Notes: generated from the sequence alone by a model not told the origin. A stretch of DNA of 5,854 nt from UBA1783 sp964449115 (GCA_964449115.1 CAYUXW010000056.1:1-5854), one strand, 5' to 3'. Positions 1 through 5,796 are shown, counted from the first letter of the stretch. Numbers and translations: made by a program.

Positions 1-20
1 GGACGGCTAGAAAGGAAAAA

Positions 21-44
21 TCAATATAGGCATCCCTATATTGA
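21..44. promoter_or_regulatory. Perfect 10-bp inverted repeat (hairpin) in the leader of the first lipoprotein gene
   Basis: The arms TCAATATAGG (21-30) and CCTATATTGA (35-44) are perfectly complementary around a CATC loop. No T-run follows, so it does not look like an intrinsic terminator. It lies between a Shine-Dalgarno-like AGAAAGG (9-15), which resembles the site before the second lipoprotein gene, and the ATG at 61. It could be an operator or an mRNA leader hairpin. The function is not determined. Confidence 0.45.
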
Positions 45-60
45 TAATACGAGAACAAAC

Positions 61-1185
61 ATGAAAAAAATATTTACAATGCTTTTGGTTGTGATTATGG
101 TGCTTGGCTTAGCTGGATGTGAATTGCCATGGTTAAGCCCAGGTCCTGGCCCAGGGCCAGATCCAAAACCTGATCCAGATCCAGAGCCAACAGACAGTGG
201 TCTGACTTTACAGGAATTATGGGACTACCTAGATGATTATCCATGTTATCTATCAGATAACAAGCTAAATGATTATGTTGTTGTTTTTGATGATGACCAT
301 AACATAACTATTGATAATTTTAATGTACTAGAAGAAGAGTCAATCAACTATTATTTTAATATGTTGGATAGTTTTAATTACGAAGGTGATAATGTCTACA
401 AATTAGAATATATAAATACCTATAGTGATAGATTTAATAATGGTACATTCTTTATTAAGTTTAACGAAGAAACCAAAGATAGAATAGAAGTAGGAATGTA
501 TTTTAATAACACTTTGGACTTTTTTCAATTGCATGCTGATACAGGGTTGTCACTTGAGCAGCTATTAAGTGCTATTAGAAAGTATGAATGGATTCAAGAA
601 AAAGAATTACTATGCTGGTTTATCAGAATATATGATAATGAATTTTCTCATGGCATTATAGCCAGCAGTTACTGGTTTTATGGACCTGTAGCAAAATTGA
701 ATTATTTAGGAAAATTTCTGTATGAAATAACCATCGATTATCCTGCAAAGGAAGAGGGAATTAACCCTGCCAATGATGCCTATACTACAACACACCTTCT
801 GTTTTATGATCCTGTCCATGAAAGAATCAGGTTTATAAATCATGATGATGATTATTGGTGGTATTATCCAGATAAAGGAGCAACAATTGAAGAGTTCTTT
901 GCCGCAAATAAAGGCTACTTTTTTGCGGGACAAGAAAACCTGAATTACACTTTTTATAAAGATAATGGTAAATATTATGTTTATTTAAAAAATACAAAAT
1001 ATAATATTTCCAATACTTTAGAAGTAAAATCGATTAAATATGAACAGTATAATAATTATGAATTTACGGTTCTAAATGGAAGTAATACTGAAATATGGAG
1101 AATAGAGTATAATATTAATTCTGGTTATGAAATGTCAATTAATAGACCAAATTTAAGTGATTATGCGAAAAAAAGGAAACAGTAA
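61..1185 (+). CDS. Three-repeat lipoprotein of unknown function, paralogue A
   Basis: I do not recognise this 374-residue protein. Residues 1-20 form a lipoprotein signal peptide (MKK, hydrophobic core, lipobox L17-A-G-C20), so the mature protein should be lipid-anchored on the outer face of the membrane. C20 is followed by E-L-P-W and a Pro/Gly/Asp linker to about residue 45. The rest is acidic, Tyr-rich and without membrane segments. It divides into three degenerate repeats (about 47-160, 162-272, 273-365). Each opens with a helix-like motif (GLTLQEL, GLSLEQL, GATIEEF) and has a Y-x-G-x-x-x-Y-type core near Y107, Y215 and Y327. The start is fixed by the signal peptide, although its frame stays open to the window edge; a weak GAGAA lies at 51-55. 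It is the first of three tandem paralogues and differs most from the others in repeat 2. An extracellular binding or surface role is only inference. Confidence 0.88.
   Translation: MKKIFTMLLVVIMVLGLAGCELPWLSPGPGPGPDPKPDPDPEPTDSGLTLQELWDYLDDYPCYLSDNKLNDYVVVFDDDHNITIDNFNVLEEESINYYFNMLDSFNYEGDNVYKLEYINTYSDRFNNGTFFIKFNEETKDRIEVGMYFNNTLDFFQLHADTGLSLEQLLSAIRKYEWIQEKELLCWFIRIYDNEFSHGIIASSYWFYGPVAKLNYLGKFLYEITIDYPAKEEGINPANDAYTTTHLLFYDPVHERIRFINHDDDYWWYYPDKGATIEEFFAANKGYFFAGQENLNYTFYKDNGKYYVYLKNTKYNISNTLEVKSIKYEQYNNYEFTVLNGSNTEIWRIEYNINSGYEMSINRPNLSDYAKKRKQ
139..189 (+). repeat. Low-complexity CCA/CCAGAT tract encoding the Pro-rich linker
   Basis: Codons 27-43 of paralogue A alternate Pro (mostly CCA) with Gly, Asp, Lys or Glu, giving tandem near-repeats of CCAGGN and CCAGAT. 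The matching linkers in paralogues B and C are shorter (about N-P-x-P-D-P). The tract probably gives a flexible spacer between the lipid anchor and the first repeat domain. Its repetitive nature makes it prone to replication slippage. Confidence 0.6.
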
Positions 1186-1250
1186 TTTGTAAGAAAAATT
1201 TGATTTTAAATATTTTATATTTTTCATCAAAAATGGATTTAGTGTAACTA

Positions 1251-1280
1251 ATAATAATCTAATGTTCATTAGATTATTAT
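1251..1280 (+). terminator. Hairpin between paralogues A and B, possible weak terminator
   Basis: A perfect 13-bp stem pairs ATAATAATCTAAT (1251-1263) with ATTAGATTATTAT (1268-1280) around a GTTC loop. It is followed by TCTGTTTT (1283-1290), an interrupted T-tract. The stem is A+T-rich, so termination would be partial, and it could act as an attenuator or processing site instead. It is the only clear structure in the 159-bp gap. The rest is A+T-rich and I could not assign a convincing promoter there. Confidence 0.45.
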
Positions 1281-1344
1281 AGTCTGTTTTATACATTCGT
1301 TTATAAGTTAGAAATTATTTACATTTATTTAGAAAGGGGAAAAC

Positions 1345-2487
1345 ATGAAAAAATTAGTCAATATGTTTTTGATTGTACTGATGCTTTTAGCATTGACTGG
1401 TTGTGAAATTCCGTGGCTGAATCCAAATCCACAGCCAGATCCAGATACTGAGACACCAACTGAAGGTTTAAATCAGGAAGACTTGTGGGATTTTTTAAAA
1501 AACAAGTGCTTTATTACTGAATATGGGATTTTGGATTACGCTTATTACTTTAAAGGCAGTGATGAGTTTGTAATTTCTGCTGATCATCTTAATTATGGTG
1601 AAAGCTATTATTTCAGTGATTTGATTGACTTCAAATATGATGGAAACAACACTTATATCTTGGAATATGAAAATCACTATGATGCATTCCCACATGGTAT
1701 ATTTGTTCTGATATTTGATCCAAAAGAAAGTAATCGATTGACAATATATCAGGATATGTATGGAGACAGGGTAAGTGTTGATTTATTTGAAGATGAACCT
1801 TTATCTGTGGAAGAAATTGTAAACATCTTAAAAAATTACAAGTATTGGTACTATGATAGTTATCAAGAACATGATTACGATGATTATTTTGTATATATTG
1901 ATGACTGCTGTAATGATGAATTCTATGAAGTGTTGATGGGAACTACTTTTTTTAGAAAGGGAGAAATAGTAGAAGCTGAATATCTTGGTGTGACTTTGTA
2001 TAAGGTATCAATTTATTTTCATGGAATGTCAGATGGAATTGATCCTGGCTATGATTATTATTGGAATGATCATCAGCTTGCTATCAGTCCTTATGTAGAA
2101 TACATTGGTTATGATACTGAAATGATGTATGAAGATTTAAAGTTTTTCCATCCAGAAACAGGTTTATCATTAGATGAGTTGTTTATGGATTTAAATGGCA
2201 GATCATACCATGACGACTATGGAACTATCTACACTTTTGAAACTAGAGCGGATGGCACTTACCATCTATTAATAGACTGGGGAAAGGCAGGAGTTAATGA
2301 TTGGCAGGTAAAAGATTTTAAATTTATAGGGCGTGGACGCCATAGATATCAGTTAACTTGTTTTGAATTAGGTTCAAATGCAGTATTTAAAATAAGTTAT
2401 AATTACCTTGAACCTGAACATATTCACTTTGTGGCTTATTCTACTTGTGGGGATTATTCATGGGATTGTCATTTAACATGGGACTAG
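1345..2487 (+). CDS. Three-repeat lipoprotein of unknown function, paralogue B
   Basis: This 380-residue member of the same unrecognised family has a signal peptide ending at lipobox L17-T-G-C20, then E-I-P-W and a short Pro/Asp linker (about 26-40). The three repeats span about 41-150, 153-271 and 274-366. Their helix-like openings are GLNQEDL, PLSVEEI and GLSLDEL, and their cores lie near Y98, Y213 and F327. Repeat 2 carries ISPYV at 247-251, shared with paralogue C but not A. A Cys-Cys pair (C188-C189) sits in an Asp-rich loop, and C368 and C375 lie in a C-terminal extension absent from A, which could permit disulfides. The start is set by a good Shine-Dalgarno, AAAGGGG (1333-1339), 5 bases before the ATG, and by the signal peptide. 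The protein is acidic, probably secreted and membrane-anchored; its ligand and role are unknown. Confidence 0.88.
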   Translation: MKKLVNMFLIVLMLLALTGCEIPWLNPNPQPDPDTETPTEGLNQEDLWDFLKNKCFITEYGILDYAYYFKGSDEFVISADHLNYGESYYFSDLIDFKYDGNNTYILEYENHYDAFPHGIFVLIFDPKESNRLTIYQDMYGDRVSVDLFEDEPLSVEEIVNILKNYKYWYYDSYQEHDYDDYFVYIDDCCNDEFYEVLMGTTFFRKGEIVEAEYLGVTLYKVSIYFHGMSDGIDPGYDYYWNDHQLAISPYVEYIGYDTEMMYEDLKFFHPETGLSLDELFMDLNGRSYHDDYGTIYTFETRADGTYHLLIDWGKAGVNDWQVKDFKFIGRGRHRYQLTCFELGSNAVFKISYNYLEPEHIHFVAYSTCGDYSWDCHLTWD

Positions 2488-2513
2488 TAAAAAATGGTTG
2501 AATTTTTATAAAA

Positions 2514-2542
2514 CTTAATTTACTTTTTGATTTTTATATAAT
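2514..2542 (+). promoter_or_regulatory. Candidate promoter for paralogue C
   Basis: A consensus TATAAT lies at 2537-2542 in the gap before paralogue C. The hexamer 17 bases upstream (CTTAAT, 2514-2519) is a poor -35 match, so the call rests on the -10 box in A+T-rich DNA. A start near 2549 would give a leader of about 70 bases. If real, paralogue C can be transcribed independently of A and B. Confidence 0.28.
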
Positions 2543-2620
2543 GAATTGACAATTAGTGGTTTTGTTGTGGAAATATTTTGCTTTTAATTATTTGTCAAAA
2601 GAGATAGAGGTGATACAAAT

Positions 2621-3766
2621 ATGAAAAGACTTTTAATATTGTTTTTGACTGTGGTAATGGTAATGGGATTAGCTGGTTGTGAATTTCCGTGGTTTAGCCC
2701 AAATCCAAAACCTGACCCAGAGCCAGTGGATACTGGATTGACTCAACAGGAATTGTGGGATTATCTAGACAACTATAATTGTTTTACAACTATTGAAGGG
2801 GTTAGAGATCCGATATTTATCTTTGAGAATGACAATGATTTTGTTGTTGATTTCTCATTTGAAGGTTTTTCAGAAGAAAACTTCTATTTTACTGAACTTT
2901 TAAGCTTTAGTTATGAAGGTAACGACTTATATAAGTTGGAATATGAAAACCCTTACGAATGGGCATTTGAAAGTGCTGTCTTCTATTTTGAGTTTACCCC
3001 TGAACGCTATAACACTGTAATATATGGTTGTTATGATAGAGGAGAAATTTATTATCGTTCCCTTTTTGGCGATGAAGCATTAACTATTGATCAAATAATG
3101 ACTATTTTAGGTAAATATGATTATTGGCTGGAAGAAGAAGGGGTAATCGGTCATAGTTTTGTTACCATAGATGATGACGATATGTTTTGCCATGGGTTGA
3201 TGAATTCCAGTTTCTATCGAAATGGAATTATTACTGCAGCTGAATTTAAGGGCTTGACTACCTATGAAATAACAATTGATTATCCAGCAAGAGAAGATTT
3301 TGGAATGGGTGAAGGTTATGAAGCATATTGTAAAACTCATAAACTGGTAATCAGTCCATATGTAGGCTTTATTGGTTTCGAGACTGATGTAATGCCATAT
3401 AAATTCAAATGGTTTTATCCAGAAACTGAATTTACGATGTATGAACTATATCAAAAATTATCAGGAAAACTATTTGAAAGTGATGAAAGTGGATTGGAGT
3501 ATGGCTTCTATATTGAAGATGGAAAATACTACATAGGAGTTCATGATACAAATACCATTGCATTAAATGCTGTTCATGAAGTTGCTTCTATTGAATATTT
3601 AGGAAATGGCTGGCATATTTATGAGTTTACTATTTCTGGTGAAGGTAACGTAAAATGGTGGATTTACTATAATCATATTGATTGGCGCCATTTAGAGATT
3701 GCTATATATTCAAATGAAGAATTAACATTTACTGATGAAGCGACAGCATCTTATATTAATCACTAA
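2621..3766 (+). CDS. Three-repeat lipoprotein of unknown function, paralogue C
   Basis: This is the third, 381-residue member of the unrecognised family. The signal peptide ends at lipobox L17-A-G-C20, followed by E-F-P-W-F and a Pro/Asp linker (about 27-37). The repeats span about 39-152, 153-268 and 271-365. Their openings are GLTQQEL, ALTIDQI and EFTMYEL, and their cores lie near Y98, F209 and Y326. Repeat 2 has an acidic run, IDDDD (183-187), followed by MFCHG, aligning with IYDNEFSHG of A. Repeat 3 contains G-x-Y-x-x-x-D-G-K-Y-Y, a lipocalin-like strand pattern, but I would not assign that fold from sequence alone. The start is set by GAGGTGAT (2607-2614), an extended match to the 16S rRNA tail, and by the signal peptide. 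The gene closes the array and is followed at once by a strong terminator. Confidence 0.88.
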   Translation: MKRLLILFLTVVMVMGLAGCEFPWFSPNPKPDPEPVDTGLTQQELWDYLDNYNCFTTIEGVRDPIFIFENDNDFVVDFSFEGFSEENFYFTELLSFSYEGNDLYKLEYENPYEWAFESAVFYFEFTPERYNTVIYGCYDRGEIYYRSLFGDEALTIDQIMTILGKYDYWLEEEGVIGHSFVTIDDDDMFCHGLMNSSFYRNGIITAAEFKGLTTYEITIDYPAREDFGMGEGYEAYCKTHKLVISPYVGFIGFETDVMPYKFKWFYPETEFTMYELYQKLSGKLFESDESGLEYGFYIEDGKYYIGVHDTNTIALNAVHEVASIEYLGNGWHIYEFTISGEGNVKWWIYYNHIDWRHLEIAIYSNEELTFTDEATASYINH

Positions 3767-3769
3767 ATG

Positions 3770-3803
3770 AAAAGGATGAAATGCAAAAATTTCATCCTTT
3801 TTT
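3770..3803 (+). terminator. Strong intrinsic terminator after the lipoprotein array
   Basis: A perfect 13-bp stem pairs AAAAGGATGAAAT (3770-3782) with ATTTCATCCTTTT (3789-3801) around GCAAAA, and a run of six T ends at 3803. It starts 3 bases after the stop codon at 3764-3766. The complementary strand also has a short T-rich tail, so it may serve the convergent regulator gene too. No separate strong terminator for that gene is visible in 3804-3869, only a weak A+T hairpin (ATTGAA/TTCAAT, 3832-3847). Confidence 0.88.
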
Positions 3804-3869
3804 AAAAATTTTATATACATCAACTAAGAAAATTGAAAATATTCAATAATGTTTTTGATTTGTCTTAAA

Positions 3870-4550
3870 TTAATCATAATAGACAAAAGTGGAATTTATA
3901 TAGCCATTAAGTTTTTCTTTGTCTAAAATAATGTATCTTCTTTTTTCTTTTTTAAGAATTCCTTTTTCGCAAAAAGAACAGATTACTCTTTGCAGATGAC
4001 GATAGCTGACGCCTATTACTTCGCTTGTTGAAACTAGACTGTTGTCAAAAACATTATTTTTTTGATTCTGTAAAATGAAAGATGCCAATCTGTTTTCAGC
4101 ATTGGTACTAAGATAGAAGGCGTAGCTCTTGTTGGCATTCTTTAAACGGTCGGATAGAATTTTACAAATATGCCTTAAAAAATGAGTGTCATTTAACAGT
4201 AAATCACGATAGTTGTTTAAGTTTATAGCTAGACAATAGGTTGGTTCTAGAGCTTTAACACTGTTTTCTGGTGTTTCATTCCAGATTGAAGAAGCTTCAC
4301 CAAACACTTTAAAAGATTTAGTTGATCCAAATATTATTGTGTTACCAGCTTCAGAAATAGAAGAGTAGACAACCCTGCCTTTAACCATAAACAAAAGATA
4401 AGGTGATTTTTCTCCTTCTTTAATCAAGTATTCATTTTTATCAAAAAACAGCAGTTCAGCATATTTTACAAAGTCTTGTTCAAAATATTTTCTGAAACTG
4501 GTTTTTTTGATATAGTAATTAACAATTTCTTTATCATAAATTCTCTTCAC
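3870..4550 (-). CDS. yeiL: Crp/Fnr-family transcriptional regulator, YeiL-like
   Basis: This 226-residue cytoplasmic regulator has an N-terminal cyclic-nucleotide-binding-type beta-barrel (about 25-115), a dimerisation helix (about 118-145) and a C-terminal winged helix-turn-helix (about 150-220). Blocks such as LLLNDTHFLR (117-126), NRLASFIL (153-160) and GVSYRHL (180-186) closely match, from memory, E. coli YeiL, which is linked to nitrogen-starvation survival and sits beside nucleoside-utilisation genes. The Arg that binds cAMP phosphate in Crp is absent after the G84-E85 pair, so cAMP is unlikely to be the effector. Four cysteines (C106, C129, C191, C194), the last two as CxxC just after the recognition helix, could be redox-sensitive. 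The start is GTG at 4548-4550: an in-frame stop lies 9 bases upstream and no ATG, GTG or TTG alternative follows in the first 40 codons. No clear Shine-Dalgarno is present. It is divergent from the BMP gene. Confidence 0.85.
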   Translation of the reverse strand: MKRIYDKEIVNYYIKKTSFRKYFEQDFVKYAELLFFDKNEYLIKEGEKSPYLLFMVKGRVVYSSISEAGNTIIFGSTKSFKVFGEASSIWNETPENSVKALEPTYCLAINLNNYRDLLLNDTHFLRHICKILSDRLKNANKSYAFYLSTNAENRLASFILQNQKNNVFDNSLVSTSEVIGVSYRHLQRVICSFCEKGILKKEKRRYIILDKEKLNGYINSTFVYYD

Positions 4551-4556
4551 ATAATT

Positions 4557-4586
4557 ATTTTACCACAACTTTACTAAAAATGTGAC
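4557..4586 (-). promoter_or_regulatory. Weak candidate promoter for the yeiL-like gene
   Basis: On the minus strand, TAAAAT (complement of 4557-4562, five of six to TATAAT) lies 18 bases from GTCACA (complement of 4581-4586, four of six to TTGACA). The predicted start falls at about 4550, on the GTG codon itself, giving a leaderless or nearly leaderless mRNA. The -35 overlaps the palindrome at 4580-4597, so binding there could autoregulate the gene. Confidence 0.25.
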
Positions 4587-4597
4587 ATTTGTCATAT
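4580..4597. promoter_or_regulatory. Crp/Fnr-type palindromic operator in the divergent gap
   Basis: ATGTGACA-TT-TGTCATAT has arms of 8 bases complementary at seven of eight positions. Read as a Crp-type site it is TGTGA-CATTTG-TCATA (4581-4596), one base from TGTGA-N6-TCACA. It lies between a Crp/Fnr-family regulator gene and its divergent neighbour, so the YeiL-like protein is the obvious candidate binder. That assignment is inference. Confidence 0.65.
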
Positions 4598-4617
4598 AAT
4601 TTTGCAAATATCAAAAG

Positions 4618-4623
4618 TATTAT
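4618..4623 (+). promoter_or_regulatory. Candidate -10 box of the BMP lipoprotein gene
   Basis: TATTAT (five of six to consensus) predicts transcription from about 4630 and a 28-base leader that includes the AGGAGG site. No good -35 lies 17 bases upstream, as expected for an activator-dependent promoter. The palindrome centre (4588.5) falls at -41.5 from 4630. An alternative is TATAAT at 4595-4600 with TTTACT (4570-4575), but its 19-base spacer is long and it overlaps the palindrome, which would imply repression. Confidence 0.45.
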
Positions 4624-4657
4624 AAAAATAAGTATGGTCTAAATAGGAGGAGACAAT

Positions 4658-5719
4658 ATGAAAAAATTTATTATCTTATTAATTTCTGCGATGATGGTGT
4701 TATCATTGGCAGGTTGTGGTGACAATACAGGTAAAGATGGCGATAAAGACAATCCATATGCTGATTATAAGATTGCCATGATATCTGATACTGTCGGAAC
4801 AGATCAATTTATTTTACAGGCAAAAAATGCTTTAGAAGCATTAGCTGCTGAATATGGATTCCATCATACAATTATTGAGTGTTCGAATACTGATGACTGG
4901 GCACAGAAATCACGCAATGCCTGTGAGGCTGGTTATGATTTGATTGTTGGTGTAGGCTGGGTTGCAGCTGCTCCGTTATCTCAATTAGCTGATGAATTCC
5001 CTGATGTAGAATTTGGTGTAATTGATACTATTGCCAACAATGAACGTATTATGAGTATTAACTTCAATACTACTGATGGCTGTTATGTTTTAGGGGCAAT
5101 GATTGCAGCAGCTTTCCCTGATGATACTGTATTTGGTTATATTGGAAACTTCCAACAGCAATCTAACTTTGAATATAAATATGGTTTTATGGAAGGTGTT
5201 AAATCAATTAATCCAGATGCTAAATTTGTCAGTGCTTATGCTGATACATACAGCGACACTCAAGCTACTTACAACAAAGCTGTGGAAGTTGCAGCTGCTT
5301 TAGGTGACAATGGTCATTTCATTATGGGATCAGTTGCTAACAGTGCAAATGCGGGAATCTACCAATATGCATTGGAACGTGGCGAAACAGGAAATAAAAT
5401 CTATACTTCAGGATTATCTGTTGACCAGACTACTCCAGATAACCCATATATTATTACTGGATTGACAAAGAATACCGCAATTGCGATGGAAACAATTGTC
5501 AAAGACTTCTTAGAAGATGGTAAGGTTACACCTGGTAAAACAACATTAGGAGTTAACGAAAATGCATTCTATGTTGTCGGAATTAACTTTGAAGCAAACT
5601 TCCTGAATTCAGAAATTCTTACTGATGCTGCAATTGAAGCAGGTAAAAAAGCTGCTCAGGATCTAAAAGATGGAAAAGTTGTCTTACCATATGTAATGGA
5701 AGACGATTACCAAGAGTAA
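4658..5719 (+). CDS. BMP/PnrA-family substrate-binding lipoprotein (probable nucleoside binding)
   Basis: This 353-residue lipoprotein has a signal peptide ending at L17-A-G-C20, a Gly/Asp/Lys linker to about residue 35, and a two-lobe periplasmic-binding fold of the BMP (basic membrane protein) family at near-complete length. Family landmarks are YKIAMISD (37-44), F51 near the ligand-stacking Phe position, YDLIVGVG (93-100), FPDVEFGVID (114-123), a TDGCYVLGAMIA block (139-150), VFGYIGN (158-164), SVDQ (254-257) and ITGLTKN (266-272). Characterised members bind purine nucleosides (Treponema PnrA) or riboflavin (RfuA) and deliver them to an ABC permease. Nucleoside is my preferred ligand, helped by the YeiL-like neighbour. 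AGGAGG (4645-4650) lies 7 bases before the ATG, implying strong translation. No permease or ATPase follows, and two terminators close the gene, so it must share transport components encoded elsewhere. Confidence 0.92.
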   Translation: MKKFIILLISAMMVLSLAGCGDNTGKDGDKDNPYADYKIAMISDTVGTDQFILQAKNALEALAAEYGFHHTIIECSNTDDWAQKSRNACEAGYDLIVGVGWVAAAPLSQLADEFPDVEFGVIDTIANNERIMSINFNTTDGCYVLGAMIAAAFPDDTVFGYIGNFQQQSNFEYKYGFMEGVKSINPDAKFVSAYADTYSDTQATYNKAVEVAAALGDNGHFIMGSVANSANAGIYQYALERGETGNKIYTSGLSVDQTTPDNPYIITGLTKNTAIAMETIVKDFLEDGKVTPGKTTLGVNENAFYVVGINFEANFLNSEILTDAAIEAGKKAAQDLKDGKVVLPYVMEDDYQE

Positions 5720-5729
5720 TTTAAAAAAC

Positions 5730-5763
5730 AATAGATGTGTGAGAAAACCTCACACATCTATTT
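5730..5763. terminator. First terminator hairpin after the BMP gene, likely bidirectional
   Basis: A perfect stem of 13-14 bp pairs AATAGATGTGTGAG (5730-5743) with CTCACACATCTATT (5749-5762) around AAAAC. The plus-strand T-run is only three bases, whereas the minus strand has six T after the stem (complement of 5723-5728). It should therefore work at least as well for transcription entering from the right. Confidence 0.78.
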
Positions 5764-5769
5764 AAAAGG

Positions 5770-5796
5770 TTGATTATTGAAAAATAATCAATTTTT
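5770..5796 (+). terminator. Second terminator after the BMP gene
   Basis: A 9-bp stem pairs TTGATTATT (5770-5778) with AATAATCAA (5783-5791) around a GAAA tetraloop (GNRA class) and is followed by five T (5792-5796). It supplies the plus-strand T-run that the first hairpin lacks, so the pair forms a tandem terminator. Confidence 0.65.

Larger units (their letters stand above)
61..3766 (+). repeat. Tandem array of three paralogous lipoprotein genes
   Basis: The genes at 61-1185, 1345-2487 and 2621-3766 encode proteins of 374, 380 and 381 residues with one shared plan: lipobox, C-E-x-P-W, Pro/Asp linker and three repeats. Shared blocks include LWDYL/LWDFL near residue 50, YEGDN/YDGNN/YEGND near residues 98-111, and YEITIDYP in A and C. 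Same-strand head-to-tail order with gaps of 159 and 133 bp indicates expansion by tandem duplication. The copies have diverged substantially, so the duplications are not recent. Confidence 0.85.

Noticed and set aside
1..60. In-frame extension of paralogue A to the left edge
   Set aside because: The frame is open, but the ATG at 61 begins a textbook lipoprotein signal peptide. The upstream translation is basic and unlike the family, so it is probably a chance opening.
706..933. Minus-strand open frame inside paralogue A
   Set aside because: It lies wholly within a well-supported lipoprotein gene, has no ribosome site or recognisable domain, and its hydrophobic composition follows from complementing A+T-rich acidic codons.
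1495..1695. Minus-strand open frame inside paralogue B
   Set aside because: Antisense shadow of the coding sequence. Its Ile/Val-rich translation is what Asp/Asn/Tyr codons give on the other strand.
2546..2551. Consensus TTGACA as a -35 box for paralogue C
   Set aside because: No acceptable -10 hexamer lies 16 to 19 bases downstream (the sequence there is GGAAAT/AAATAT), so the match is probably coincidental or part of the inverted repeat.
3107..3340. Minus-strand open frame inside paralogue C
   Set aside because: Antisense shadow with no start signal or family likeness.
5103..5303. Plus-strand open frame overlapping the BMP gene in another frame
   Set aside because: Leu/Thr-rich shadow inside a gene whose family landmarks continue across the same bases in the correct frame.
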